Shown: positions 1-11,324 of the stretch, one piece after another
Numbering within the stretch: position 1 is the first letter of the stretch
Layout of the letters: each line of letters begins with the position of its first letter
Assembly (NCBI RefSeq): GCF_905163445.1
Contig: NC_053183.1
Location: forward strand, 14,198,001 to 14,262,000
From: Pararge aegeria
Taxonomy: Eukaryota > Arthropoda > Insecta > Lepidoptera > Nymphalidae
Direction: 5' to 3'
DNA length: 64,000 bases
The notes under the pieces: generated by a model
Told to the model about the DNA's origin: nothing
Databases searched by the model: none
Seen by the model: only the letters and a program-made list of their open reading frames with translations
Position numbers and translations under genes: made by a program

Positions 1-1760
1 CGCGAATGGCATTTTAAAATACATAAGGCTATTGAAGGCTGTCTATGAAAGATCTCACAATACAATAAGAGCGAGAGTGAGCCGTGACTAAAAGAGGTGC
101 GATTGCATAAAAACTCATTTAATAACTTATAAACAGTTATCGGGATAGGTAGATTATATTAAACTTAATATCGAAGATCAGAGACAAAAAGTCGAGACTT
201 CCTGTCGCTAAAGATTCCAAAAAAATGTAGTCGTAAAGGTAGTGGGGGTAGATCTCAACTTTTTGTACACCCTCTAGAAGTTTCCGATCACTGCTTACAA
301 TGCGTATGATTTAAGATGGAAAACTTTTAATCAGAGTTGTGTTTTGGGATCATAAATGCTTTACTTTTGGATCATTAACTAAGACGATGATTGTAAGGAG
401 CGTGCAGGGAACGTTATTTACTAGGGCCAGAAGACCATATCCTAAAATAACGGTGATGGAGGCATAATCATTAAAACCTTTAATTGAATGGATCTATTAA
501 ACGTGCACTCGGGGGCACGGAACCAGTCTTAAATAAAAATTTCCCAAGTCGTGAAATTATTCAATTATGGACTTTGATCAAACGAAATCATTCCAATGAA
601 GATCCAGAGTCATTTTAATAAAATGATCACGTCATCTGACAATAATCTGATTGGTATCTAAAGCAAACACATTTAGTCGTAGTATTATACTTACAAGTAT
701 ATCTTACGACAAAAAAGTCTGAGAACAAGTCTATAGTCTGCGACCGCCCTTTAATATTAAATATTGACACTCAGACCTTCTTCTGACACGACTCGAGACA
801 TTATTAAAAAGCTTATATCGGGCTAGAGTTATGAAATTGCTCTAGTGCTTTTTGCGTTATGGAGGAGATGAATTTTCTATTTCGTATTTTCATTGAAGGA
901 GGGTTGACATCTTTTTTTATTAAATTCAACAGTGTTTGCGATAGCGCAGAAATATCTGAAGTCAATAACAATAATGGCGGATTGACTACAAAATAAGTGA
1001 CCCCAAGGACGCCCTACTTCCTCTATTACAATTTTAACGATCAATCCTAATAATGTAGTGAAACATCCATAATGTGAAAAAAATGCAAATGAAAAAACGT
1101 TTATTAACATGTTACGTAGGCATACCCGCGGGATAGTAATCCAACCTGCTCACCAACTGGCCGTATCGCATCATGTTCAAGTTACGTCGATGCAGCGTAT
1201 TCCGACGGCTAGCTTTGAATCGTGATGCGATACCTTTTTTACCACGCTTCAAATGGGAATTAATTAATTAGACCTAGGTTAGGGAGCTCGTGCCACAAAT
1301 CGGCCGAGCATAGTTTAATTTTAGTCAAACAATGTTATATTTGTATCAACATCTTTTCATTCAGCACCCTTAAATTTTAATTTAATTGAGCCTGAACACT
1401 CAAAACTGACTGACTGGAATCGGGAAGGTACGTGGAACTATTATCTTTTTTATATAACCGGGGTCTGGGAATAATATTATTTACTTCTCGTTATTTTTGT
1501 TGAGCAGGCACCCCTAAGCGCTATTTCCCCTACTGTATTTAGGATCTTTGCTTCAACGTGTATGGTTACAATGTTTTTGCTTCCCTTTTTCCTTTTGTGA
1601 CATATAAATTCCCCTTGTCACTCCATCACGTGATGTCACATTACGGGCTTTCTCACCCAATTATATTGTACACGTTTTATTGACAGCCCCCAAGTTTATT
1701 TACACTTCCTGCGAACTTATTGATCGTGCACGATTCCGTCGGCGCCGGCAGGATTATTTC
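1..1760. other. No gene seen; AT-rich flank
   Basis: I see no coding region, SINE head, terminal inverted repeat or tandem array here. The short open frames have no recognisable motif. It lies 3' of Hs6st on that gene's strand and is read as intergenic sequence. Confidence 0.5.
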
Positions 1761-1879
1761 CGATGGACCCCATTCAGAGTAGTAAAACTAGGACTGAACT
1801 AAAGCATCCAACGCGGTCAATCAAAATACTCTACGAATTAAGCAAGCGTCTTAGAATTTGGCAGGAGTACCCAGTGCGT

Positions 1880-1968
1880 AAATATGCACGTTATCGAAAC
1901 ATATATATGTATGAACGCTTCATAAGTGCCTGTGTTTGGTCTACATGAATAAAGAAACTTTGAATTCG
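1880..1968 (+). mobile_element. LINE 3' tail fragment
   Basis: The segment has TGTATGAACGCTTCATAAG followed by an AATAAAG and a TTTGAATTCG end. A related end (TGTATGAACGCTTCTTATA, then AATAAAGTATTTTGAATTTT) lies at 30280-30340, so this is a dispersed repeat tail. The 61-codon open frame over 1763-1948 has no motif I recognise and is not called as a gene. Confidence 0.35.
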
Positions 1969-2084
1969 AATTAGAAAACCGGGCTGGAATAATTGGTAAA
2001 TTTATCGGAAGAAACGCTTTCTAGAATTTTAAACAATTAATGGTAATTTAATAAGTGAACGGAAAACGTAATCTGTAGGAATTA

Positions 2085-2290
2085 CATACTCGGCAATAAT
2101 ATCACAGTATAAACACAAGATACATAAGTTCGAAGCCTTTGATCTCGCGGTAAATGCCGGCATCGTCCAGACAGCTTCACGACTGTGTATAGGACCCTTA
2201 CAACTGAGAGTAGTTAGGGGCTCTGCCTCGGCTTCGTCGGTCTTCTGTATGTTTATCCTTACTCTGTGATAATTAGTGATCGGAATGCTT
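2085..2290. repeat. Dispersed repeat, copy A
   Basis: The core AAGCCTTTGATCTCGCGGTA, then AATGCCGGCAT, recurs in the same orientation at 5525-5760. Weaker similarity runs on both sides, including a CCTTACTCTCTGTG-like stretch near the end. No ends or coding content can be defined, so the class is unknown. Confidence 0.55.
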
Positions 2291-2496
2291 GAAGCATATT
2301 TACTTATACTTCTAAGAAGAGAGACAGAAAGTGAAGACTTCCTTCAAAAGACATATTTTTTTTGGGACATGTTTTAATGGAAAAAAAAATCGAATATAGC
2401 TTATATTTTTGTATACCAGAATTGTCACAAAACTCTAAAGACACATTTTTTTTGTATCAAATGCAAGGTCGGTATTTAAATATAACTCAATATATA

Positions 2497-2529
2497 CCTC
2501 CTAGCATAAATTTAATTTGTGCTAGGAGG
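2497..2529. repeat. 10-bp inverted repeat
   Basis: CCTCCTAGCA at 2497-2506 pairs perfectly with TGCTAGGAGG at 2520-2529, leaving a 13-nt loop. It could be chance in a window of this size. Confidence 0.4.
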
Positions 2530-2598
2530 AAAAAAATGGTTTCAGTGTCATTTTAACATAATTTACGATTTAGTACTTACTCGTACATCAATTTTAGA

Positions 2599-2646
2599 AC
2601 TGCACGTTATGAATTTCTCTCTACTGCACGTTATGAATTTCTCTCT
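2599..2646. repeat. Perfect 24-bp tandem duplication, two copies
   Basis: Two identical adjacent 24-mers of the form ACTGCACGTTATG...TCTCTCT occupy 2599-2622 and 2623-2646. Identity suggests a recent slippage or tandem duplication event. Confidence 0.92.
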
Positions 2647-2649
2647 ATC

Positions 2650-3600
2650 CAGTAAAAAGAAAACTGAACTTTTTTAGTTATTTATTTGATAAATACAATT
2701 AATGTACTTATTGATGCCCCGAAATGTCCCGAAAAAACTATTTCATAGCAAAGTCTCAACTTTTTATCTCTGTTCGTCCAAGTTCAGGAAAATATTTCTG
2801 AATCCAATTTCGTATTTTACATCAAATTTACAGTAACATAAAGCTACATACAATTTTAAAAGCGCTTGGAAATGGACGACGTCTTGACAAGTGTCGGATA
2901 GCCTTAATTAAAGTTTTGTCACTTTTTTAGTCTATGTCGAGTGATAAAGAAAAAATTTGTGATCAACTACCCTGCAGAAAATGCATTTATCTCAGTAATA
3001 TTTGCCTTTTTTTGCACTTCTGGATCACACTCATGATCTGCAACTTAAATAAACATTATGCTAAATCAAGTTGAACACAAGGGAAAACAATTTAATTTAC
3101 CTCCGATCTTACAGATTTTCGATATTCTAAAACGAGTCAATGATCAGGAGTAAGTATTATTTTATTACAATTTTTTTTATTGAATAATAAACGGATACTC
3201 GTATTGTCAAAGATTGACTAGAGTACTATGTTTGAATATTTAAATATCATCATCTCAACATTGTCATATCATCAAAACATTGTCGAAATCAACAATGACA
3301 GAATACTACAAGCTTTTTAAAAATGCCGCTTAAAATAAATTGCCTTTCTTTATTATATCGCCCTGCGATATAAATCGAGGGTTGTAGTAATACAATAAAA
3401 AATGGGATGATGACGAGATGAGTTGACGTTGAGTGAAAAAACAACCAAGATGGCTAACACATTCTCCTCAAATAAAAACTCCACGGGAAAAACAATCAGA
3501 GTCACTTTGTTGTGACTGACCTTTATTTTTTGGTTTATTTATTTTTACAGAGAGGAGATAAACAGCATTTAAATTAACTTTTAAGGACTGACCAGGGGAA
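2650..3600. other. No gene seen
   Basis: AT-rich sequence without motif, tandem array or repeat head that I recognise. It leads up to the MITE at 3611. Confidence 0.45.
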
Positions 3601-3610
3601 AAATAGCTTA

Positions 3611-3838
3611 GTTTATACGAAGCCAGCATTGCCATTGGCTGCCAATGAGAGTCGTTCTGGATAGGTATTTGCTTCGTAATTATAACCAGTTTTTCAAGCC
3701 GCGCCAGTACTAGCCGCCAACACTGGCCGCCAACACTGGCCGCCAGCTCTGGCGGGATTAGAGTGCCCCCTTATTTAAGCCAGTGGCCAGTGTGGCTTGC
3801 CTATTAAACAGACGGTAGTCCACTGGCTTCGTATAAAC
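3611..3838. mobile_element. Foldback MITE with 16-bp terminal inverted repeats
   Basis: GTTTATACGAAGCCAG at 3611-3626 is the exact reverse complement of CTGGCTTCGTATAAAC at 3823-3838, giving a 228-bp element without coding capacity. The interior is GC-rich compared with the flanks and has more short palindromes (ACTGGCCAGT-like) and a 13-bp tandem repeat. The outermost few bases are diverged between the ends and I could not settle a target-site duplication, so the superfamily is open; the right end read inward (CAGGGTTTATACG) resembles hAT-type ends. Confidence 0.72.
3713..3751. repeat. 13-bp tandem repeat, three copies, inside the MITE
   Basis: GCCGCCAACACTG occurs at 3713-3725 and 3726-3738 and as GCCGCCAGCTCTG at 3739-3751. 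It sits in the middle of the foldback element and looks like a subterminal or internal repeat of that family. Confidence 0.88.
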
Positions 3839-3849
3839 CCTGCTTTAAT

Positions 3850-4490
3850 TTTGATTTAAAAATAAACGTAGATAGTAAAATATAACGTCAAAATAGTGCA
3901 GTGTTTTGTCACACTTCAACTGATAGCACCTGTCAAATGTCAGAGCGTGTTAAAACACTGAAGTTATATTTCGTTTATTTCTATGTGACAAGTTGACTCA
4001 GAAATTAACTTAAACGGACAAGTCTTACTCTTGCGAGTGTAACATAAAGCTGTTTAACTGAGATGTTTTTGACATTCTTTTTCCCGAGGAGTATTAAAAT
4101 AGGTAGGTATTCAATCAATTATAATTGTAAGTAATTACTATACAGGGTTCCTTCAACAGCACCGTGGCGAACTGCGACGTCGTTCTCAAACTTTCTTCGA
4201 CTTAAAGGCTTTGCCTGCACACAAAGTTACGATTTGTTACTATAGAACATCAACTTCGCAGACAAATACGCTTAGGATAGTCACGGATTACGAAGCTCGG
4301 GCTTCGAGAGCGCTTGAGGGGAACCAACGCTGTAATTGCTCTTATAGGGTGCATTCTCCTGCGTTATATGACTTACTGAAAGCTAGAAGACCCCCCTTTA
4401 TCCCCTTTTATTCTACGTCCATATCAAGGATGCGAGCTATTTCTAGGCTGTCAATTTTTTAAGCTGAGAAGTTTCTCAGAGGGTACTTAA
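3850..4490. other. No gene seen; small inverted repeat
   Basis: A 9-bp inverted pair (CAGTGTTTT near 3899 and AAAACACTG near 3953) with a further ATATAACG/GTTATAT outer match is present, possibly an eroded MITE. The 83-codon open frame at 4211-4462 has no motif I recognise. Confidence 0.4.
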
Positions 4491-4499
4491 AGTTCTTTA

Positions 4500-4690
4500 A
4501 TCCCGCGGGAACGTTTTCCGGTTTCCGGACGGTTCCCGGAATAAAAAGTATAGCTTCCGGAATAAAAAATGCCAAAAACATGATGCTTAGCTACATGTAT
4601 GGCTATGCAAAATTTTATTAGAAATTATAGGTAAAAAAAACAAACGGACAAATAGACACACTTTCGCATTTATAATATTAGCATTGATTT
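4500..4690 (+). mobile_element. RTE-like LINE 3' fragment
   Basis: The stretch has the layout of the common lepidopteran RTE-type tail: CCCGCGGGAAC, then GGAATAAAAAGTATAGC, then an AAACAAACGGACAAATAGACA run and CGCATTTATAATATTAG. It is heavily diverged and has no open frame. Confidence 0.5.
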
Positions 4691-5044
4691 ACTTAGAGAA
4701 TAAGATCTTTGACCCACAACGCATTGGCGGGCATTTAAACCAATAAGGTGGTTATAAAACGAAGCAGCGTTATCCTTTTTTAAGTAAGACTACAATGCAT
4801 ACAAATTCGCTAAAACAAAACGTATCATGGAAGTTAGGTATGACAGAAGCTTCTACAAATAAATCCATTGATATAGGTATTAGGTACTTTGGTGTCGATG
4901 AAACTATGAAGAAGTTTAGACAGGCGACTGTTAGGTTTCTTAAACTATGCAAATCCTTAAGTTTGTGCATAGTCAACATACCCAGACTACGTTTTGATAC
5001 TTGCCCTTACTAGTTAAGGTAGCTATTTCACGAAGCCTCAACAG

Positions 5045-5290
5045 TTATCATAATCATCTGCAGTCTATTAGCGTCCAACTGCTGGGCACAGTTGTCCTTT
5101 TTTAGCCCACCACGCTGTTCTAATGTGGGTTGGTGGACTTTAACCACTATTATCACAGTTTAGGGATAGTAAACCTTGACCGACAGCTTAACGTGTTCTT
5201 CATGACACCGCTAATTTTTTAACTCCGGGCTGGTAATGAACAACTTCTGTCTCGACCCGGGATTCGAACCCAGGTCCTCGTGATCTGTAG
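5045..5290 (-). mobile_element. SINE4-like element (minus)
   Basis: It begins CATAATCATCTGCAGTC, passes GCGTCCAACTGCTGGGCACA and ends with a reversed B-box-like GGGATTCGAACCCAGG at about 5260-5275. The layout (tail first, tRNA-like head last) indicates a tRNA-headed SINE on the minus strand. A related copy is at 26050-26350. Confidence 0.55.
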
Positions 5291-5524
5291 TTTATAGATG
5301 CAGTCAAAGTAAATCTGAGTTTTCTCCCTTACTCGATAACTTATTGAGACTTAGAGAAACAGGGTCTAGCATAAAATTTCATCCACAACCAAAAACTTGT
5401 TAAACGGGGTTTATTTGCTTTACATTCTAAACATTTAGAGACAGACAAGCACAGATAGAAGAGATTGTGTTAAATTACACTTATAAATAATACCGTCTTA
5501 GAGCCTTTGCACACGACGACTTTT

Positions 5525-5760
5525 TGACTGCAGTTAAAGCGTAAGTGATGCAGCCGTATACAGTAAAAACACACTATAAAGAAGAGATACAGAAGTCCAA
5601 AGCCTTTGATCTCTTGGTAAATGCCGACATACGAGGTAGGCCCTTCCTACCGAGGCTAGTAAGGGCTCTTCCTCGCACACATTTACCACACGATTGCTCT
5701 GTCGAGTGGGCTTGTTCCTTACTCTCTGTGGTAACGGCGTCTTTAGTACGAATTTTTATA
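5525..5760. repeat. Dispersed repeat, copy B
   Basis: Shares AAGCCTTTGATCTCTTGGTA and the following AATGCCGACAT with copy A at 2085-2290 in the same orientation. The 79-codon open frame inside it has no recognised motif. Confidence 0.55.
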
Positions 5761-6206
5761 TCTCGACATGATGAATTTTCGTGACTTCCGATTAATTTCC
5801 TATTTTAATGCGCGATTTTGTTCATACAACTAGAACGATAGTCCCTAGCGGAAACTTAGTGAATAATTACTCAATGGCTCTTTAAATATTGGATACAATT
5901 TTATAGTTCGGAAGTAACGAAAATGATAATGGTAGTCAAGGTGTTAAACTTGTACAAGGTACCCTAGCATACCTTTGAACTACGTTCAGAGGCCAAAAGT
6001 TAGAGGTTAAAGGCTAGCGCACACCGGGGACGGCTATGTAGACACTTATACCTTTACCTAATGTATGTATGTTGAGACGATACAGATAGTGTTATTTGAA
6101 AAAACGTAAGCGGTTGCGAAATGTTAGTGTTCTTACTAAGCACAACTCGCGTGAGCAAAAACGTCGTGTACAAGGGCGCTTATAGCGAGAGCCTTTTACC
6201 CAGATG
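5761..6206 (-). other. Likely Hs6st 3' UTR or immediate downstream flank
   Basis: This lies directly downstream of the Hs6st stop codon on the minus strand. Possible polyadenylation hexamers on that strand are ATTAAA near 5806 and AATAAA near 5410, neither distinctive in so AT-rich a context. No coding region is seen. Confidence 0.35.
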
Positions 6207-6351
6207 TTACTTGCCTCTAGACTTTTCGGTGGTGGCGTCTTCCAAGTTGCTGTCCCAATCGAACTCGGTGACGCCGCTCCGTGGGGCCACCTCGCCGAGA
6301 TGTCGCCACCGGAATTCAAAGTCGCTGTCGCGTTTCTTCAACGTTTCGAAT
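6207..6351 (-). CDS. Hs6st: Hs6st terminal coding exon (C-terminal tail)
   Basis: This exon encodes the C-terminal tail of heparan-sulfate 6-O-sulfotransferase, a Golgi enzyme that sulfates glucosamine 6-O positions of heparan sulfate using PAPS. On the minus strand it follows the acceptor AATTTAAACAG and starts with one base that completes the AG| codon of the preceding exon to AGA (Arg). The frame then reads FETLKKRDSDFEFRWRHLGE and 27 more residues, with acidic stretches, ending in RGK and TAA at 6207-6209: 47 complete codons. It is a GC-rich, coding-looking island in AT-rich sequence. The phase fit and the join ...AKNLMFKR-FETLKKR, which parallels the basic tail of vertebrate HS6STs, support the assignment. 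The tail is poorly conserved, so residue identity alone is weak. AGAG|GCAAGT overlaps the stop and resembles a GC splice donor, so a longer isoform is conceivable. Confidence 0.82.
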
Positions 6352-6894
6352 CTGTTTAAATTAGCAAAGACCTAAATGTTATGTTAGGTCTGTGGTACTA
6401 GGTAATATCTACAAGGAGTCGAAATTGTTAGAACACTGCCATTGTTTTTATTTCTGTTTTTCAATATCTACAAAGTACTCTTCACACTAAAGCCAACTGC
6501 GTCTAGACATCTCTTTCGCATTGTCATTGAAAGTCGCGGACTTTTATCTTGTCGTACAGTTACCCAATCTTTTTAATGTCTATTGTTTATTGGTAAAAAA
6601 TAATAGAAAAAATATTCTGAAAATTAAACTAATACTTTTGTGTATAAGAAGCATCATACATCAAGTCGAAGAGGCGCGGTGCGTCAGCAGTATCAGTCAA
6701 ATCAATTGCGGACGACAGAAAAAATATTTAAATTGGTACACGTATTTTAACTTTTTTTATTGTAAGTGCTTTTTTTTATATTGCTTACAATTATGCGTCA
6801 ATAAAATAAGTCACTGTGTATAATATCTGGATAAGAAATCCTACTGTTTGCCATCATTATTATTATTCTTAACAGTATTTGTAAAATTAAACAG

Positions 6895-7132
6895 AATTTT
6901 GTAATGGCCGATGTTCCTAATGATTGTTTTAGTAATGAAGTAGCAAATGCAAAGCGGAACTACACAACGGGGGCGGGCAAACCTTATTTTTGACATATTT
7001 TAAATTTAGCGGTCGCGAAAGGAAACGAAACTGTGCGGTTGCAACAGATCTGTACAGCCAAGTTTTCACAGAAGAAAACCTGTTTCTCATTTGCCCTAAC
7101 CGCATACAATCACTGGGTACCATTACAAAATT
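6895..7132. mobile_element. MITE-like element with 13-bp inverted ends
   Basis: AATTTTGTAATGG at 6895-6907 is the exact reverse complement of CCATTACAAAATT at 7120-7132, framing 238 bp. The interior is less AT-rich than the flanks and contains short open stretches on both strands, which may be remnant coding sequence from a parent element. No target-site duplication could be settled because the right flank is a T/A run. Confidence 0.55.
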
Positions 7133-7624
7133 TTTTTAAATAAAAAAAAACAAAAAGTGGGGTAACTTTTTTAATAAAAACACATTTGCTTCCAAATGAA
7201 GTTGCATCACAGTATATTTGGTGGTTGTACACAAATGTATATAGTTTAGTGTTTTTGTCCTACGGCACCTCTATCTTTCAAGGTTCTTTGCTGAAGGCCA
7301 GGCACGGGTAGGTCTTGCAGCTCCCGAAGGCAGCTGGGCAGCGAGTCTACACCATCAGACAATTTATTTTTAAGAAACTTGTAACTTTTCAGCTAAATGG
7401 TTTCCATGCCAAGCCATTATTAAAGTATTCATGAAAATTTACGCGTGCAACGCAAAGATATTTTTATGAGAAATGAAACTTCTTAAATAAACATTGCCAG
7501 TTTTAAGCATATTACACTTATGCATCTGATACTGACTGTACTGAGTGATTTGTTTCAGGATAAACAACGTTTAAATCTCTTTATCCTGCTCTTTATTTTC
7601 TGTTTTTTTATCTACAAGATCGCC

Positions 7625-7765
7625 CTTGACTGTCGCCAATCTCTACCACCTCACCATGTAATCTAGCAGTCTAAGATGGTAGCGGGCTAATATGTTTGTA
7701 CGCGGCATGTTACCGAAACGTTATACGTTGAAGCCTTTATCTTTAGGGTGGTAACTAGCCACAAC
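7625..7765 (-). mobile_element. SINE2 fragment (minus)
   Basis: Contains CAGTCTAAGATGGTAGCGGG and later GGGTGGTAACTAGCCAC, both diagnostic of the reversed SINE2 body (compare the plus copy at 38064-38350). The tRNA-like head is missing. Confidence 0.6.
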
Positions 7766-8094
7766 CGAAATATCGGACAAAATATACTTGTCATACATCT
7801 CTGTTATATAACACGAATGTGCCTACACGTAACGGTGAAATTTTTACTCCAAATTCTAGTCCAAAAAACAATATCGGATTGCCGGCTCAGAAGTTTCACT
7901 TCAATAAATAATAAATTATTAAAATATATGTTAAATAATATGAGTCAAGTATGGAGTCTGTAATATAATATATGTATGACCGAATGATTTATTGCGCAAG
8001 ACTTATGACAAGGCGAAAGCAAAGCGTCCAAAGCTGTTAACTTGTGACCAATCAACAGCATTTGTAAAATTGCGCGCTAACGCGGATGTGGCTT

Positions 8095-8465
8095 GGACGC
8101 CTAGATTTATATAGAACTCTTACAATAGCGAGCTATAAAGAAACCGATTTGATCACCTTAGGTTTAATTCTCTCTCGAACGAAACTCGATGAATTGCTGA
8201 TCATAGATTTTTAATTGGGCTGCACACAATTCTTGAATCGAAATTAAACCGACTTAAATTTTCACAATGTGCGGAACAGAAAACGATTTAAGCTTAAAGA
8301 TTTGTCCAACCGAATTAGTATTATTCATATTGAGGCAGTTGTACTTATTCGATATGAAGTTGTGACAGATGAACTAAGTCGCACCAAAAAGGTTCCTTCT
8401 TAAAACTCTGGTATGAAACCGTTATAATAGCGAGCTAACAAAAAGAAGCATGTCACCTAATATTA
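8095..8465. repeat. Weak direct repeat pair
   Basis: ACTCTTACAATAGCGAGCTA near 8116 and CCGTTATAATAGCGAGCTAA near 8418 start similar stretches that continue as AAAGAA...GATCACCTTA and AAAAGAAGCATGTCACCTAA. They are about 302 bp apart. The class is unknown. Confidence 0.45.
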
Positions 8466-9451
8466 ACGTACTGGCCACGGAACATTCACACCGAATAAAC
8501 TTATGAGTGGCACCCATGAATCGTGGTGGCATGGTTCGTGGATTTCTTTAAATCACTCATCACTCAGTCTCAGAAACTCTGCCATTCGTACCGCGCGAAT
8601 GTCACGTTGCTAAAACTTACGTGCGTAAGTTCCATGTTTGTGGCACCAGAGAGCCGTTAAAATCGAAAATAGGAATAATGAAAATAATTGCTAAAATATT
8701 GTATTTATCTAAGCTAATTTCCATCGCTGCAATATGATGCACAGACAAAGCGTCAGATGGGCGTGCAATAAGCATTTTATAATTTATTGCCTAGCAAGCT
8801 ATTGCAGACAGTGGCGCAAATTAAAAGACTGAGTCGACTAACCACTCCAGCTCAGCACATATTCAGAATTAACATTCAAATGACATTTCAACAATTTATA
8901 TAATCTACAATGGACTTTTTTAACTCCTTCGAATGGATCATGATTTAGATCCAAACTTTTTGGTCCCGTACCTCATTGATCTTATATACAGGCGAAGCGA
9001 TACAATGTGGAAAAAATAGAGAATAAAACGTCGTGCAATTTTTTTTTATTTCATGCATTAAATACAACCTATATACAAATATAGGGCATTTTGCAAGACA
9101 TTTACTTCTTAAAATGACTTCCATTGTTTCCCCCTGATCTTTATAAAAACACTAAATTCATAAGCCGTCTAGAATTAGTAATCGACTTTTTCGTTATTTC
9201 CTACGCTTGGCTCCATCATACATTTATGAAAGACAAACTATATGTGACAATAAGTTCTCACATATATCAAGCAGCTCTTTAATAAAATTCTGTCGCAATT
9301 TTTATCATTGAATATATAAAATACCTAATAATATTTGTATGGAACCGTTCAACTTCCGCGAGTTCTACCAGTACTTGACCATCTTTTTGCATATGCCATA
9401 ATATGCGCTGAGCTATAGCGGTGCGCTTAGGGTTAACTTAACTTTACTGAC

Positions 9452-9636
9452 CTTTTGAACATGAGGTTCTTGGCAAACTCATACAGCTCTAAGTCAAGCG
9501 AGTTGAGTCGCCTGATGTGGGAGACTTGAGTCGGTGACAGGGCAGCCAGGGTCGCACCGGAGACCGTGGCGTTGTGCTGTGTGAAGGGCACCGCGAACCG
9601 TAGGTTGAATGTCTCCTCGAACACGTACTGGGATAT
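9452..9636 (-). CDS. Hs6st: Hs6st exon: C-terminal sulfotransferase core
   Basis: Minus-strand acceptor TTTTGTGCAG precedes ATATCCCAG, and the exon reads ISQYVFEETFNLRFAVPF, an NAT N-glycosylation sequon, then RRLNSLDLELYEFAKNLMFK. Vertebrate HS6STs carry the corresponding ...TQYLFERTFNLKF...EELNDLDMQLYDYAKDLF, so this is the end of the sulfotransferase fold. It starts in phase 0 after ...LTEFQK of the upstream exon and ends AAAAG|GTCAGT in phase 2, joining the terminal exon at 6351 to make FKR-F. Reading through the donor would give only SVKLS and a stop at 9433-9435; I prefer splicing because donor, phase and downstream exon all agree. Length is 185 nt. Confidence 0.95.
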
Positions 9637-10644
9637 CTGCACAAAACATAGCATATTGTTAAATCTATACAAACACATCACATTTATAATATTAGCGTGG
9701 CTAATGAATCAATGCTAAAATTATAAATGTAAAAATGAATCTGTTTGTTAGTTAAAAAAAATATTAATATATAATAATATAAAAATAAATAATTTGATTA
9801 TTTAAGATTATATTTGCGCGAGTGTTTCACTTGCTCGTGAACATTAATAGAAAGGAAAAAAAGATAAAGATAAGAAAAAACAGGGTTATATACAAAATAT
9901 ATGAAAGCTCTCGGCATGTAGTTGTTTACATTAAAACTAACAACTTTTGTTCTACGAACGTTTTAAACTCGATGTTTTTTGAAATATTCAATATCCAACA
10001 TTTACATAGATAGTTACTCTACTTGTTTCTATTCTGTTATTCAACATTTGCAATAGCGCGCGAATCACGAATCCATCGTGTTGTCACTGACCAAACCGTG
10101 ACGTTGTCCAATCACATGGATTTGGTTCCACAGTGTAATGCCACTTTTCAGAACTAACATGATCTATGATTTTTTGTATGAAATAAATTATAACTGAATT
10201 TTGATAACAAAACAAAGAACAAAAGTTGTTAGTTTTATTAAAGGAACTACAAGGCCGGTAGCTTTCTGGCATTTTTATTTAAGCCTGTATATAACACTAA
10301 TGTTAAAAGGGAACTTGTAGGAAAGGTCTGAATGTACGACAGCCTTGTGGCACAAGTGAAACATCGTATTTTTTTTTAATAAAAAATGGTTAGTGGTTTT
10401 TTTTAAATAAAAACTAGGAGGTTCTCGATACCCTCTTGCAATAAACATTATTTAAAGTGGGTAAAACGACCTAGGTTAGGTTAAATTACAAAAGTTTATA
10501 GATGTAACTTTCTTGTCTAAGTTGTGACTATAATTTTGTTTTTTTTATTTATATGACTGTTTTTCAGCTATGTTTAGATCAACCTCCGAACTAATCTCAA
10601 TGTTTTGAATATAGAGGTAGATTGCATCCTGGACGCGGACAAAA

Positions 10645-10885
10645 ATATTTTCAAATCCGAAAAATTAAAAAAAAATACTATATCAATAGTACGGCTACAT
10701 AGTACGATATACGTGTGCTCGGCCACGGACACAAAAATTTGTATATATTCGAAAGGGATTTGCTTGTTAATTTGTTTGTTATAAACGTTCGGCTTAAACA
10801 CTGCTTCAATCTTGACACATTTGGACAAAGATTTTCCAGGGAAAGAGGCGGTACGCGCGGTATTAAAAAAAAGAAATGGATACGG
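10645..10885. repeat. Direct repeat of unknown class, copy 1
   Basis: Begins ATATTTTCAAATCCGAAA and runs through GTACGGCTACATAGTACGAT and TTGACACATTTGGACAAAG to GGTATTAAAAAAAAG. It matches 11669-11905 in the same orientation over about 240 bp with modest divergence. Spacing between copies is 1,024 bp. No transposase or RT motif is seen. Confidence 0.8.
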
Positions 10886-11324
10886 ACGAAAACGCGGGAA
10901 ACTACTAGTTTAAAATACAATACAATACCTACATAAGTAAGGATTCGCGCCAATTCTATATTAAAATAACAAGCATAAAAATGTCAGTTGTATTGTTTCG
11001 GAGAATAGCAACTTCTATAACCAACCTTGCTGCGGCGAACCCACATCTCGTATTTTAATCCAATATCTTAAGCTAACCGCAGAAATATGACACTTCGGGC
11101 CTACCGCAAAATAAAAGCTTAAGTTGGTATATTGTTTGTATCGCTTACGTGTAAAAATAAACTACCAGAATTAATAATATATTTAACTTTTCCTACAAGA
11201 CGTGTGTTATTAGTTTTAAGTCTTACGTTTACTGTTTGTAGGAAATTAAGAAATTATAAATTTCCAATTTGCTCGTGCCAGGCATAGAACCAGACGCTAT
11301 ATTTAATTCAAAATTAATATCATC

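Larger units (their letters stand above)
6352..9451 (-). other. Hs6st intron (3.1 kb)
   Basis: On the minus strand it is bounded by donor GTCAGT (9451-9446) and acceptor AAACAG (6357-6352). It holds a MITE (6895-7132), a SINE2 remnant (7625-7765) and a weak repeat pair (about 8105 and 8405). The remainder shows nothing I can name. Confidence 0.75.

Noticed and set aside
2497..2529. Rho-independent terminator-like hairpin
   Set aside because: The window is a eukaryotic nuclear genome; a GC-poor 10-bp stem followed by A, not T, has no such meaning here.
6121..6375. 84-codon plus-strand frame
   Set aside because: It is antisense to the terminal Hs6st exon, whose minus-strand frame and acceptor explain the openness.
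9433..9451. Stop codon at 9433-9435 as the end of Hs6st (tail SVKLS)
   Set aside because: A good donor (AAAAG|GTCAGT) precedes it, and the phase fits exactly the exon at 6207-6351, giving a longer family-like basic tail.
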